From: Clostridium_AD estertheticum_D
GTDB lineage: Bacteria; Bacillota; Clostridia; Clostridiales; Clostridiaceae
NCBI RefSeq assembly: GCF_018861295.1
Contig: NZ_JAHLDM010000021.1
Span: 33,713 to 97,712, forward strand
Reading direction: 5' to 3'
Length of the DNA: 64,000 nucleotides
Shown here: positions 8,242-17,812 of the stretch, one piece after another
How the letters are laid out: the number at the start of each line of letters is the position of its first letter
Numbering within the stretch: position 1 is the first letter of the stretch
Notes under the pieces: generated by a model
What the model was told of the DNA's origin: nothing
Seen by the model: only the letters and a program-made list of their open reading frames with translations
The model's database searches: none
Made by a program: the position numbers and the translations under genes

Positions 8242-9018
8242 ATGAATAAAAAAATGCCAGTATTATTTATTGGGCACGGAAGTCCTATGAATGCAGTATT
8301 AAATAATGAATATACAGAGGCTATTAATAAATCAACGCAAAATATACCAAAACCAGAAGCGATTTTAGTGATCTCGGCCCATTGGGAGACTGAGGGTACA
8401 TTTATTACATCATCAGATGAACCTGAGCAGATTTACGATTTTTATGGGTTTCCAGATGAACTATATAATCTTAAATATAATCCTACTGGATCTAGAAAAT
8501 ATGCACAGATTGTAGCTGAGGAACTTAAGGATTCGCATGTAATGCTAACAGAAAAATGGGGACTAGACCATGGTGCTTGGGCTGTACTATCGCATTTGTA
8601 TCCTAAGGCTGATATACCAGTATTTCAAATGAGTCTGAATAAATTAGGTGATGAACAGTATCATTATGATCTTGGTAGAAAACTTTCGAAACTTCGTGAA
8701 AAAGGAATTTTAATAATAGGAAGTGGAGATATAGTCCATAATTTAGGAATAATGGACTATGATATGAATGCAACTCCATTTGAATGGGCGTCTGAATTTG
8801 ATAATTACATTTGTGATGCTATTGTAAATAGAAAGCATGATAATATTATAAATTATCAAAAAATAGGGGGAAGTGCCAAGTTATCGGTACCTACAAAGGA
8901 ACACTATTTACCATTACTCTATATAGCTGGAATACAGGATGAAGAAGATGAAGTTAATTTTATATATAAGGGTATACAACATAGTTCTATGTCTATGACA
9001 AGTATACAAATAGGATGA
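8242..9018 (+). CDS. Class III extradiol ring-cleavage dioxygenase (4,5-DOPA dioxygenase/YgiD family)
   Basis: The 258-residue protein has the LigB-fold motifs of the DODA family. Candidate metal ligands are the histidines in LFIGHGSPM, VISAHWET and the later GDIVHNLG. HGAWAVLSHLYP supplies the conserved active-site histidine. Members open catechol rings such as DOPA; E. coli YgiD and plant DODA are known examples, but the physiological substrate in anaerobes is unclear because the reaction uses O2. It has a strong GGGGG ribosome site and lies directly behind an attenuator leader. A CDF metal transporter gene follows after about 90 bases. Confidence 0.85.
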   Translation: MNKKMPVLFIGHGSPMNAVLNNEYTEAINKSTQNIPKPEAILVISAHWETEGTFITSSDEPEQIYDFYGFPDELYNLKYNPTGSRKYAQIVAEELKDSHVMLTEKWGLDHGAWAVLSHLYPKADIPVFQMSLNKLGDEQYHYDLGRKLSKLREKGILIIGSGDIVHNLGIMDYDMNATPFEWASEFDNYICDAIVNRKHDNIINYQKIGGSAKLSVPTKEHYLPLLYIAGIQDEEDEVNFIYKGIQHSSMSMTSIQIG

Positions 9019-9105
9019 AAACAAGGGGGAAATAAGTAAAAAAACACGTTGAAATAGACAATAATATCATTTTGTTAAATAGTATATAAATCTAGGAGTG
9101 AAAAC

Positions 9106-9999
9106 ATGGAAGAAAAATATAATAATTTAAAAATTGCAGAAAGAGGCGCTCGTATAAGTATTCTTGCTTATATAGTACTCTCTGCATTAAAGCTAGGAAT
9201 TGGATATTTATCTAGTTCAAAGGGTCTAACAGCAGATGGACTAAATAACACAACAGATATAGTTTCTTCACTAGCTGTATTAATTGGATTAAAAATATCG
9301 AGAAAGCCTGCGGATGATGATCATCTTTATGGTCATTTTAGAGCGGAGACTATGGCATCACTTATTGCCTCCTTAATTATGATAGTGGTAGGTCTGAATG
9401 TTTTATATAATGCAGCCAATTCTATTATCTTCTTTAAAGCGCAGGTTCCAGACTTAAAGGCAGCTTTAGTTGGTATTGTTTGTGCTGTAGCGATATATTT
9501 TGTCTACCGATATAATAAAAAGGTTGCTATTCAGATAAATAGTTCAGGGCTTATGGCTGCTGCTAAAGATAATCTTTCAGATGCCTGGGTTGGTATAGGT
9601 ACATCTGTAGGTATTATTGCTTCTCAATTTGGATTGCCTTGGGTAGATCCACTAGCTGCGGTTCTAGTTGGCATATTAATTGTAAAGACTGGTTGGGATA
9701 TTTTAAGGGAGGCAACGCTTAACTTAACAGATGGTTTCGATAAGGAACAATTAGATAATATAATTGAATGCATAAATGAGGTTTCAAGAGTTAGAAAGGT
9801 TAAGGATGTCCGGGCTCGCATTAATGGAAACAATATTTTTCTTGATATAATAGTAGTAGTTAGCGCGGATTTAAGCGTCGTTGAAGGCCACAATATCACG
9901 GAAGAGATTGAAGGAAAATTGGAAAGTGAGCTTAATATTACTGAAGCAGTGGTCCATGTAGAACCTGAAATTAAATCAAATCAAAATGGTGTAGAATAA
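9106..9999 (+). CDS. Cation diffusion facilitator (CDF) metal exporter
   Basis: The protein has six membrane helices followed by a cytosolic ferredoxin-like domain of about 85 residues. Metal-site residues are in ADGLNNTTDIVSS and HLYGHFRAE in the membrane part. The length of 297 matches bacterial CDF proteins of the Mn/Fe/Zn-exporting group (MneP/FieF-like); the DxxxD arrangement suggests Mn or Fe but does not prove it. The start follows CTAGGAGTGAAAAC. It may be co-transcribed with the dioxygenase gene, since no terminator separates them. Confidence 0.9.
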   Translation: MEEKYNNLKIAERGARISILAYIVLSALKLGIGYLSSSKGLTADGLNNTTDIVSSLAVLIGLKISRKPADDDHLYGHFRAETMASLIASLIMIVVGLNVLYNAANSIIFFKAQVPDLKAALVGIVCAVAIYFVYRYNKKVAIQINSSGLMAAAKDNLSDAWVGIGTSVGIIASQFGLPWVDPLAAVLVGILIVKTGWDILREATLNLTDGFDKEQLDNIIECINEVSRVRKVKDVRARINGNNIFLDIIVVVSADLSVVEGHNITEEIEGKLESELNITEAVVHVEPEIKSNQNGVE

Positions 10000-10018
10000 A
10001 ATCTGCACCATTTTTTTT
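9984..10018 (+). terminator. Intrinsic terminator overlapping the CDF gene end
   Basis: The stem AATGGTGTAGA / TCTGCACCATT encloses the stop codon (9997-9999) and is followed by eight T residues. It also marks the boundary to the convergent AraC-type gene. Confidence 0.85.
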
Positions 10019-10032
10019 AATTCAGAGGATAA

Positions 10033-10677
10033 TTAATGTTCCCTTTTTCTAAATCCATTAGGAGAGACACCCAGATATTTTTTGAAAGTGGTGCAAAAAT
10101 GACTTTGACTATTAAATCCAGATTTAAAAGAAATCATTTCTAGTGGATAAGAAGTGTTGTCTAAGAAATCTTTTGCTCTATTAGTTCTACATATATTTAT
10201 GTACTCGCAAAATTTGAATCCAGTACTCTCTTTAAAAAGATAACACAGATAGTTGCTGCTGATATGAACATGGTTTGCAACTTTTTCTAGAGTTATCTTT
10301 TTTTCAATATTTGAGTGAATATAGCTCAAAGCATGTTTTATGATTTTATTCTCAGATATTGTTTTACCCTTATGCAAAATTTCAATGTAGCTTTTAATTA
10401 TTTGTTCTCCTAAGGAAATTAAGTCATCTTTCGTATGATGAGTATCCATAAGCTTAAGATTTTGATAACATAAATCCTCCAAGGTTATTGAGGGGTTATT
10501 GCAAAAATAGGTATATATAAAGATATTAATTGAATAGAGTAATTTTTTTAATTCATTTGTGTTATTAGATGAAGATAAAAAAACATTTATCTTGTTTGTG
10601 TATATATTAATTGAAGTTTCTAAGTTATTATTTCCGATGTTTAAAGCAAGATCTGTGTGATTGAGTAAATTTTTCAT
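10033..10677 (-). CDS. AraC-family transcriptional regulator
   Basis: The C-terminal 100 residues contain the two helix-turn-helix motifs of the AraC family: ITLEKVANHVHISSNYLCYLF and then MISFKSGFNSQSHFCTTFKK followed by GVSPNGFRK. The N-terminal 110 residues form a helical region with no recognisable cupin or other sensor motif. The start at 10677 has an AAGGAGAT ribosome site. It is divergently placed to the HD-GYP gene, with about 150 bases between them that could hold operators for both. Target and effector are unknown. Confidence 0.88.
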   Translation of the reverse strand: MKNLLNHTDLALNIGNNNLETSINIYTNKINVFLSSSNNTNELKKLLYSINIFIYTYFCNNPSITLEDLCYQNLKLMDTHHTKDDLISLGEQIIKSYIEILHKGKTISENKIIKHALSYIHSNIEKKITLEKVANHVHISSNYLCYLFKESTGFKFCEYINICRTNRAKDFLDNTSYPLEMISFKSGFNSQSHFCTTFKKYLGVSPNGFRKREH

Positions 10678-10826
10678 AATATCTCCTTAATATTTTAAAA
10701 AAACATAGTAATAATGTTAAATAAATCTAATATAAAACTATTATAATATAAATAAGAACGATAATCAATATCAATACGAAATAATGTAAAATGAATTTTA
10801 GAAAAATGCGACTTAGGAGATATGAA

Positions 10827-11471
10827 ATGCTTGGAAAATTATTATCTGAATTTAGAAATAAAGAAGTATATCATGACATAATTGAAAGCTTAGTCGCAGC
10901 TCTTGAAGCCAAAGATGCTTATACGAGTGGTCATTCACAAAGAGTTTCAAATATGGCATATAAACTTTCAAAAGGTCTAGGAATAAAGGGTGTTGAACTT
11001 CAAAATATAGATATATCAGCTCATCTGCATGATATAGGGAAGATAGGAGTTCCAGATAAAATTTTAAATAAGAATGGAAAACTATTGCCTCACGAGTGGG
11101 AATATATAAAGATGCATCCTAAAATAGGTTTTGATATTTTAAACAAATCAAAGGGATTAAAGTCTATAAGCAAAATCGTTCTCTATCATCATGAGAGATG
11201 GGACGGTAAAGGATACCCAAAAGGACTGTCTGGAATTGATATACCGCTCGGGTCAAGAGTAATTGCAGTATGTGATTCTATTGATGCTATGACATCTGTA
11301 AGACCTTATAGACAGGCTATGGGGTTTGAAGAGTGTATCAAAGAAATTACTATTAACTCAGGATTAATGTTTGATCCTGTGATAGTCCAATATATTGAAG
11401 AAAATATAAATGCAGTAAGAAAATTTTTAGAGCCTAAAAACACTATATTTAGACGGTGTTTATATAGATGA
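10827..11471 (+). CDS. HD-GYP domain protein, likely c-di-GMP phosphodiesterase
   Basis: The protein is almost only an HD-GYP domain. HD ligands are seen in TSGHSQRV and LHDIGKIGVPD, and the extended GYP motif in HHERWDGKGYPKGL. DSIDAMTSVRPYR is also typical. HD-GYP domains hydrolyse c-di-GMP. I choose ATG 10827 because AGGAGA lies just upstream; the in-frame ATG at 10791 adds 12 residues without a ribosome site. No sensor domain is attached, so activity may depend on a partner. Confidence 0.88.
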   Translation: MLGKLLSEFRNKEVYHDIIESLVAALEAKDAYTSGHSQRVSNMAYKLSKGLGIKGVELQNIDISAHLHDIGKIGVPDKILNKNGKLLPHEWEYIKMHPKIGFDILNKSKGLKSISKIVLYHHERWDGKGYPKGLSGIDIPLGSRVIAVCDSIDAMTSVRPYRQAMGFEECIKEITINSGLMFDPVIVQYIEENINAVRKFLEPKNTIFRRCLYR

Positions 11472-11522
11472 AACAATAGTTATATGAATGTACATAAAAT
11501 TATATATGAGGAGGAAAAGAAT

Positions 11523-11954
11523 ATGAAAAATGTAGTAGTTATTTATTGGAGTGGAACAGGAAATACAGAGGCTATGGCTGAGGGTATTGTGGATGGTGCA
11601 AAAAAAGTTGAAGATGTTAATGTTAGATTAATTAATGTGTTTGATGCAAAAGCGGAGGATGTAATAAATGCAGATGCTGTGGCTTTGGGATGCCCATCTA
11701 TGGGGGCAGAGCAACTTGAGGAAGGAGAAATGGAACCATTTATTGAATCAATTGCTAGTATCGTAACAGGTAAAAGTACAATACTATTTGGTTCTTACGG
11801 ATGGGGTAGTGGAGAATGGATGGATAATTGGCAAGAAAGAATGGAAGGGTATGGTGCAAAGCTTATAGCAGATGGACTTATAATTAATAATGATGCTGAT
11901 AAGGAAGGCATTGAAAAGTGCAGGGAAATTGGTGAACTTTTAGCAAAAGGGTAA
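11523..11954 (+). CDS. Flavodoxin
   Basis: The 143-residue protein has the N-terminal FMN phosphate loop (YWSGTGNTEAMA) and the later flavin-contacting segments GCPSMGAEQLEEGE and FGSYGWGSGEWMDNW. This is a short-chain flavodoxin of clostridial type, an FMN electron carrier that replaces ferredoxin when iron is low. ATG 11523 is preceded by GAGGAGG; an earlier in-frame ATG at 11484 is not. It lies 33 bases before the DUF3793 gene and probably shares its transcript. Confidence 0.93.
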   Translation: MKNVVVIYWSGTGNTEAMAEGIVDGAKKVEDVNVRLINVFDAKAEDVINADAVALGCPSMGAEQLEEGEMEPFIESIASIVTGKSTILFGSYGWGSGEWMDNWQERMEGYGAKLIADGLIINNDADKEGIEKCREIGELLAKG

Positions 11955-11987
11955 GAAAAATTTTAAAAAAATTAATGGAGGGTGTTT

Positions 11988-12599
11988 ATGGGATTAGAAG
12001 AGTTAAGAGGATTACTTGCTATTGTAAATGAGTATGATGATTTGGAGTATTTGTTTTCAGTAATAATACGAAATGCAGCACCAACTATAAAAAAACATAA
12101 GACATCCTCTTTAATTAATTTTAGTAATAGTAATAGAAACTTAAACAACATATGGGAAAAATATAAAAATGAAGTGAAAGAAAAACTAGATATTGATTAT
12201 TTTGAATTAAAAAAGGATACAACAAATACATTTGTATTATTTTATAATAAAGAAAAAATGAAGTTAAGTATAAAAGATAATAAAAACATGTTATTTTTAA
12301 AAAGATTTGGATACACTGAAAATATGAATATAAAACAGTGTTTAATATTATTAGGGAAAAGATTCCGGGAAATATGTCCTCATGAGATTGGAATATTTTT
12401 GGGATATCCGCTAGAGGATGTAGTATCTTTTGTTGACTGTCCAAATGCGAAGTGCAAGATGGTTGGGTATTGGAAGGTATATCATGATATTGAAAAAGCT
12501 GAAATTATCTTTAATAAATATAATGAGATAAAAGCTACTATTATAAAATTAATGATAAAAGGTATGAAACCAACTGAGTTACTAAAACAAGCACAATAA
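11988..12599 (+). CDS. DUF3793 family protein
   Basis: The C-terminal half carries the family hallmark CPHEIGIFLGYPLEDV followed by GYWKVYHD and a helix ending in a short basic tail. The biochemical function of DUF3793 is not known. In clostridia such genes often sit next to flavodoxin or iron-related genes, as here. ATG 11988 has a GGAGGG site five bases upstream. A terminator follows, so flavodoxin and this gene form a two-gene unit. Confidence 0.85.
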   Translation: MGLEELRGLLAIVNEYDDLEYLFSVIIRNAAPTIKKHKTSSLINFSNSNRNLNNIWEKYKNEVKEKLDIDYFELKKDTTNTFVLFYNKEKMKLSIKDNKNMLFLKRFGYTENMNIKQCLILLGKRFREICPHEIGIFLGYPLEDVVSFVDCPNAKCKMVGYWKVYHDIEKAEIIFNKYNEIKATIIKLMIKGMKPTELLKQAQ

Positions 12600-12656
12600 A
12601 TTGGTGAATTTCGTATCCAGTAAATATATATAATGTTATAATCAAATAAACAAAAA

Positions 12657-12687
12657 AGCTGTGAAGTGTTACTTCGCAGTTTTTTTG
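12657..12687 (+). terminator. Terminator after the flavodoxin-DUF3793 unit
   Basis: CTGTGAAGT pairs with ACTTCGCAG across a GTT loop and is followed by eight T residues. Confidence 0.88.
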
Positions 12688-12811
12688 TTAAGGTAAAGGG
12701 TGACTTCGCTTTAAATTATTAATAAATATCAGTTTTTCATATAATAATTTGAAATTAAAATCAAATAAACCAAAAAAAACAGAATATTTCGCCAAAAGGC
12801 ATAAAAATTAT

Positions 12812-12839
12812 GTGACATTTTGGAAAAAACGAGTATAAT
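12812..12839 (+). promoter_or_regulatory. Sigma-A-type promoter for aspartokinase
   Basis: GTGACA at 12812-12817 is separated by 16 bases from TATAAT at 12834-12839. Transcription from here would give a leader of about 145 bases before the aspartokinase gene. Confidence 0.6.
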
Positions 12840-12993
12840 GAATTCAATACTAATTTACGATGTTAATATAGTTATAAAATAAGTTCAAGTATGTTATAAG
12901 CTGATGAACTTTTTTATAAAAGGTAATATAGGGTTGCCTTCTATAAGTTGTAATTCATAACTTTTTAAATTAAGACAGTAGGGGGTAAAAATT
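12840..12993 (+). promoter_or_regulatory. Aspartokinase leader with possible attenuator hairpins
   Basis: AAGTTCA (12881-12887) can pair with TGAACTT (12905-12911), followed by a T6 run, as in a weak terminator. A second helix, AAGGTAA/TTGCCTT, follows at about 12919-12941. The L-box lysine riboswitch signature and T-box motif are absent. Between the upstream terminator and the promoter (12688-12811) I see nothing else. Confidence 0.4.
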
Positions 12994-14307
12994 ATGCAAG
13001 TTAAAGTTTCAAAATTTGGTGGTAGTTCATTATGTGATAGTGGACAATTTCAAAAAGTAAAAGATATTGTTTTATCAGATGATATGAGGTGTTATATTGT
13101 ACCTTCAGCTCCAGGTAAGAGAAGTAAAAGTGATTATAAAATTACAGATCTTTTGTATTTGTGTCATCAACATGTTGAAAAATCGCTGCCATTTGATGAA
13201 TTATTCAAATTAATTGAAGAAAGATATATTAGTTTGTGTAGTGAATTAAAGCTTTCCATTAATATGTTAGAATATTTAAGGATCCTTAAGAAAAAAATAA
13301 TTGATGGTGCTTCAGAAGACTATGTTGCAAGCAGGGGGGAATATTTAAATGCATTAATGCTTGCTGAGTATTTGGGGTATGAGTTTGTTGATGCTGCTGA
13401 GCTTATTGTTTTTACAAAAGATGGACGATTAGATGAAAAAGCAACATACGCTGCTATAGATATTAGATTATCAAAAGTTAAGAAAGCGGTAATTCCGGGA
13501 TTTTATGGCGCGTCTAGTGATGGAAAGATAAGAACCTTTTCAAGAGGTGGTTCTGACATTACTGGGGCAATAATTGCTAAAGGGGTAGGGGCAGTAGTTT
13601 ATGAAAATTGGACTGATGTGTCAGGTTTCTTAATGGCAGATCCAAGCATTGTTAATAACCCTAAACCTATTAAAGAGGTAACATATAAAGAACTTAGGGA
13701 ATTATCATATATGGGGGCACATGTTTTTCATGAAGAAGCAGTTTTCCCTGTTAAGAATGAGGGGATTCCAATAAATATAAAAAATACTAATAAGCCAGAA
13801 GAAAAGGGAACCTTTATTTTAAATGATAAAATAGAAGTAAAATCCGGTAATATTACAGGTATAGCAGGAAAAAAAGATTTTACAGTAATTGCTATAGAAA
13901 AGACGCTTATGGATAAAGATATAGGATATTGTAGAAGGGTTCTTACAGTTCTTGAAAGTAATTGTGTAGCATTTGAGCATATGCCATCAGGGATAGATTC
14001 CATTTCACTAGTAATTGATGATTCTGAACTAGAAAATAAAATTGATAAAATATTAGAAGAAATTGAAAAACAGTGTAATCCAGATTCAATAATAGTACAT
14101 CCTAATATGGCATTGATAGCAGTTGTTGGAGAAGGAATGATAAAAACTAGGGGTATATCTGCCAGAGTATTTAGTTCATTAGAAAAGGATAATATAAATA
14201 TTAGAATGATAAATCAAGGGTCCAGTGAGATGAGCATAATTGTTGGTGTAGAAAACGAAGATTTCGAAAGTGCAATAAAGGCAGTGTATAAGGCATTCGA
14301 AAATTAA
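12994..14307 (+). CDS. Aspartate kinase (aspartokinase)
   Basis: This enzyme phosphorylates aspartate at the first step toward lysine, threonine and methionine. The N-terminal motif KFGGSSLCDSGQF holds the catalytic lysine, and FSRGGSDITGA binds the aspartate and nucleotide. The last 140 residues form two ACT domains (one around GIAGKKDFTVIAIEK, the other around IAVVGEGM and INQGSSEMSIIVGVE), the usual site of feedback control. The length of 437 fits the monofunctional clostridial type. A homoserine dehydrogenase gene follows after 40 bases, so the pair probably works together. Confidence 0.93.
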   Translation: MQVKVSKFGGSSLCDSGQFQKVKDIVLSDDMRCYIVPSAPGKRSKSDYKITDLLYLCHQHVEKSLPFDELFKLIEERYISLCSELKLSINMLEYLRILKKKIIDGASEDYVASRGEYLNALMLAEYLGYEFVDAAELIVFTKDGRLDEKATYAAIDIRLSKVKKAVIPGFYGASSDGKIRTFSRGGSDITGAIIAKGVGAVVYENWTDVSGFLMADPSIVNNPKPIKEVTYKELRELSYMGAHVFHEEAVFPVKNEGIPINIKNTNKPEEKGTFILNDKIEVKSGNITGIAGKKDFTVIAIEKTLMDKDIGYCRRVLTVLESNCVAFEHMPSGIDSISLVIDDSELENKIDKILEEIEKQCNPDSIIVHPNMALIAVVGEGMIKTRGISARVFSSLEKDNINIRMINQGSSEMSIIVGVENEDFESAIKAVYKAFEN

Positions 14308-14347
14308 AGCATTGAATAAGGAAGTTATATTTAAGGAGGAAATTAAT

Positions 14348-15637
14348 ATGGAAAAGGTAAAGATAGCAATTTTAGGTTTTGGAAATGTTGGAACAGGCGT
14401 GTGGAAGATATTACAAGAAAATCGGAAAGAAATAATGAAACGGTCAAATTATGATATAGAGGTAGCTAAAATATTAGTCAGTGACATAAGTAAGAAGAGA
14501 GAAATTGAATTGCCTAAGGGTGTATTAACAAATAATATTGATGATATTATTAATGATGATAGTATAAAAATTGTAGTTGAACTTATTGGTGGACGTGGCC
14601 AGGCTAAGGAATATATGATAAGAGCTATGAAAGCTAAAAAACATATTGTAACTGCAAATAAATTAGTTGTTGCAAATTGGGGCGAAGAGTTATTTAAAAT
14701 AGCAGAAGAAGAAAATGTTCTGTTTTATTATGAAGCAAGTGTGGCTGGTGGAATACCAATAATACGAGAAATTAATGAGAGTCTTACAGCTAACAGAATT
14801 GAGCAGATAATTGGAATTATAAATGGAACAACTAATTATATATTAAGTAAAATGACAAACGATGGAATTAGTTTTGATGAGGCATTAAAAGAGGCTCAAG
14901 ATAAGGGGTACGCAGAGGCTGATCCAACATCTGATGTTGATGGCTTTGACGCTGTATATAAGCTTGCTATAATGGCTTCGCTAGCATTTGGAACTAAGGT
15001 TGATCATGATTGTATTTATAGGGAAGGTATAAGGAATATAAGCGCTGTAGATATAGAATATGCGCAAAAGTTCGGTTATACAATAAAACTTTTAGCAATA
15101 GCTAAGGAAGAAAATAATAAGTTAGAGCTTAGAGTACATCCAACGTTAATACCATCAAACCACCCAATGGCAAATGTAAATGATGCGTTTAATGCGATCT
15201 TAATAAAAGGAAATGCAGTTGGAGAACTAATGTTATACGGAAAAGGAGCAGGAGATTTGCCAACTGGTAGTGCAGTTGTAGGTGATATAATATCTATACT
15301 TCGAAATAATGTAAAGCCTTCTGATTTAAAGGCTATTAGTGGTGAGGAAGATTTTAAAGAAGTTAAAAACTCGGATGAAAACGAATCAGAATTTTATATA
15401 AGGCTTAATGTTAAAGATAGGGCCGGAGTTTTAGGAGATACGGCGAAAATATTTGGGAAAAATAATGTTAGCATCACATCCCTTACTCAAGATGTAGTTC
15501 ATAAAGAGTATGTATTACTAGCATTTATTACACATAAAAGTTCAGAAAGAAATATAAGAGAGTCACTTAAGAAAATAAAAAAACTAGAATATGTTAATGA
15601 AATAGAAAGCATAATAAGAATAGAATCATTTAATTAA
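14348..15637 (+). CDS. hom: Homoserine dehydrogenase, copy 1
   Basis: The enzyme reduces aspartate semialdehyde to homoserine. The NAD(P) site is GFGNVGTGVWKIL, the catalytic region includes VTANKLV, YEASVAGGIPIIRE and GIINGTTNYIL, and the C-terminal 80 residues form an ACT domain (FYIRLNVKDRAGVLG). Start ATG 14348 has AAGGAGG; an in-frame ATG at 14312 does not. It is a close paralogue of the gene at 32338-33627; the two align without gaps over almost their whole length. This copy is linked to aspartokinase and ends at its own terminator. Confidence 0.95.
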   Translation: MEKVKIAILGFGNVGTGVWKILQENRKEIMKRSNYDIEVAKILVSDISKKREIELPKGVLTNNIDDIINDDSIKIVVELIGGRGQAKEYMIRAMKAKKHIVTANKLVVANWGEELFKIAEEENVLFYYEASVAGGIPIIREINESLTANRIEQIIGIINGTTNYILSKMTNDGISFDEALKEAQDKGYAEADPTSDVDGFDAVYKLAIMASLAFGTKVDHDCIYREGIRNISAVDIEYAQKFGYTIKLLAIAKEENNKLELRVHPTLIPSNHPMANVNDAFNAILIKGNAVGELMLYGKGAGDLPTGSAVVGDIISILRNNVKPSDLKAISGEEDFKEVKNSDENESEFYIRLNVKDRAGVLGDTAKIFGKNNVSITSLTQDVVHKEYVLLAFITHKSSERNIRESLKKIKKLEYVNEIESIIRIESFN

Positions 15638-15654
15638 TATTATAAGATGGACAA

Positions 15655-15682
15655 AACAACTAACAATTTGTTAGTTGTTTTT
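15655..15682 (+). terminator. Terminator after aspartokinase-homoserine dehydrogenase operon
   Basis: AACAACTAACA pairs perfectly with TGTTAGTTGTT around an ATT loop and runs into TTT. Confidence 0.85.
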
Positions 15683-15702
15683 GTAAAAAGGAGTATAAAT
15701 AA

Positions 15703-16869
15703 ATGAAAGATCAAATTATTAAGCAAGTTAATAGTATAAAAGAAAAACTATGGGAAATAAATGATTTCATTTATTATAATCCAGAACTAGGGAATGAAGA
15801 ATTTAAGGCTACTAACAAATTAACAGCTTTATTATCAGAATATTCTTTTAAAATCGAAACTGGAATAGCAAAAAGGAAAACTGCATTTAAAGCAGTATAT
15901 GACAGTAATAAAAAAGGTCCGACTATTGCTTTTTTATGTGAATATGATGCACTGCCAGAAATAGGGCATGGTTGTGGCCACGATATGATTGGCACAATTA
16001 GTATTGGTGCGGCGATAGGTTTAAGTAAGGTATTAGAGGCAGTAGGTGGGAAAATAGAGGTTTATGGAACTCCTGCTGAGGAAACAAATGGTGCGAAAAG
16101 TGATATGGCAAATCAAGGAATATTTGACAGCGTTGATGTTGCTATGATAATGCATCCATATGGTAAAACATGTAAAAGTGGACCGTCACTCGCAATGGAA
16201 GCACTACAGTTTGAATTTACTGGGAAGTCTAGCCATGCATCAAGTTCGCCTGAACAAGGAATTAATGCTTTGGATGCCGTTATATTAATGTTTAATGGCG
16301 TAAATGCTATAAGGCAACATGTAACGTCTGATGTACGGATCCATGGAATTATAAGTGAAGGGGGCGTCGCTGCAAACATAGTACCATGTAGAGCAGTTGC
16401 AAAATTTTATGTAAGGGCTCTTAAGAAAAGTTACTTGAGGGAAGTAATTAAAAAGGTGAAAAATATTGCGAGTGGAGCAGCGCTTATGACTGGGGCAACT
16501 CTTGAAGTTAGTTTATATGAATCGCCATTTGATGATATGAACACAAATGAAAATCTGTCTGAGACATTTAATGATAATTTGAGAAGTCTTGGTATAACAG
16601 ATATTAACCCCCCAGAGAATATTGGATCTTTAGATATGGGGAATGTAAGCTATATTGTTCCGTCAATTCATCCGCTACTTGGAATAGGTAATCCAAACTT
16701 AAGTTTACATACAAAGGAAATGGCTAAAGCAACAATAACAAATCAGGCACATAATGCTTTAATTATAGGGGCTACAGCGCTAGCCCTAACAGGATATGAT
16801 GTTATTACGAATAGGGATTTGCTTTCTAAGATAAAAGAAGAGTTTATTCAGAGTACAACCGATCTATAA
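15703..16869 (+). CDS. M20-family amidohydrolase / aminoacyl-hydrolase
   Basis: The protein has the M20D metallopeptidase pattern: CEYDALPEIGHGCGHD contains metal-ligand histidines and aspartate, PAEETNGAKSDM contains the catalytic glutamates, and a dimerisation insert follows from about residue 160. The late histidine in LSLHTKEMA completes the site. It resembles AbgB/N-acyl-amino-acid hydrolases that release an amino acid from an amide. The substrate is not known. It is a single gene with a good AAAAGGAG ribosome site. Confidence 0.87.
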   Translation: MKDQIIKQVNSIKEKLWEINDFIYYNPELGNEEFKATNKLTALLSEYSFKIETGIAKRKTAFKAVYDSNKKGPTIAFLCEYDALPEIGHGCGHDMIGTISIGAAIGLSKVLEAVGGKIEVYGTPAEETNGAKSDMANQGIFDSVDVAMIMHPYGKTCKSGPSLAMEALQFEFTGKSSHASSSPEQGINALDAVILMFNGVNAIRQHVTSDVRIHGIISEGGVAANIVPCRAVAKFYVRALKKSYLREVIKKVKNIASGAALMTGATLEVSLYESPFDDMNTNENLSETFNDNLRSLGITDINPPENIGSLDMGNVSYIVPSIHPLLGIGNPNLSLHTKEMAKATITNQAHNALIIGATALALTGYDVITNRDLLSKIKEEFIQSTTDL

Positions 16870-16960
16870 ATTTTTAACGACGAGTTTTTCCTTGAATTAT
16901 GATATAATCTTAATTATTAGATATAAATAAAAATCGAATAAATTATGCAGGTGATAATAT

Positions 16961-17806
16961 ATGAAATATAAATTAATGTGTATTGATATGGATGGGACAC
17001 TTTTAAACAGTAAACGAGTAGTAAGTGACATTAATAAAAACGCTATTAAAAAAGCACATGATTTAGGTGTGCAAATTGTTATTGCTACTGGAAGAGTTTA
17101 CAGTAATGCAGCTTTTTATTCAAATTTAATAGGCGTAAAGTCACCAGTAATAGCATCAAATGGGGCTATTATAAAAGAAAAGTTAACAGACAAAATTATT
17201 TATAAAAATGAATTAGGTATTGAAAATTTGGCTAAAATTATAGAGGTTTGTCATAAACATAAATTAAAGTTAAATTTAAACACGCATAACAGTATAATTA
17301 GCGCAAGTAGACTTATATATGTTATTACAAAATATATATTTCTTAAATCTATGATGAATTCTGAAAATGGAAAGTTAAACATAAGATACGTATCAAAACA
17401 TAATTTACTTAAAACAATAAAAGAAAATAGTAAGGATATAATTAAATGTGAAATATTAGATACAAGCCCACGTAGGTTAGAAATAGCAAAAGAAGATTTT
17501 AAGAAAATAGTTGATTTAGAGATTGTAAGTTCAAGTAAAAATAATATTGAGATTACTTCAAAAAGTGTATCAAAAGGACAAGCAGTTAAGGAACTTGCAA
17601 AGTATTATAATTTAGAAGTAGAAGAAATAATAACTATAGGTGATAGCCAAAATGATTTATCAATGATAGAATACGCAGGTCTTGGTATAGCAATGGGAAA
17701 TGGAACAGAACTTGTAAAGAGCAAAGCGGATTATATTACGGATACCAATGACAATGATGGAGTAGCTAAAGCTATAAACAAATTTATACTTAATAATTCA
17801 AATTGA
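16961..17806 (+). CDS. Cof-type HAD family sugar-phosphatase
   Basis: HAD motif I is DMDGTLLN, motif II includes IVIATGR, and motif IV is ITIGDSQNDLSMIEYAGLG with the C-terminal AMGNG. The cap is type C2B, as in Cof/YidA-like phosphatases, which hydrolyse sugar phosphates or flavin phosphates. The length of 281 is normal. An extended -10 element (TGATATAAT, about 16902-16910) lies upstream. The gene precedes the LevR locus but is separated from it by a terminator. Confidence 0.9.
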   Translation: MKYKLMCIDMDGTLLNSKRVVSDINKNAIKKAHDLGVQIVIATGRVYSNAAFYSNLIGVKSPVIASNGAIIKEKLTDKIIYKNELGIENLAKIIEVCHKHKLKLNLNTHNSIISASRLIYVITKYIFLKSMMNSENGKLNIRYVSKHNLLKTIKENSKDIIKCEILDTSPRRLEIAKEDFKKIVDLEIVSSSKNNIEITSKSVSKGQAVKELAKYYNLEVEEIITIGDSQNDLSMIEYAGLGIAMGNGTELVKSKADYITDTNDNDGVAKAINKFILNNSN

Positions 17807-17812
17807 CACTTT

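Noticed and set aside
12840..12993. Lysine riboswitch or T-box before aspartokinase
   Set aside because: The leader is too short for the L-box and neither its conserved core nor the T-box GGGTGG sequence is present.
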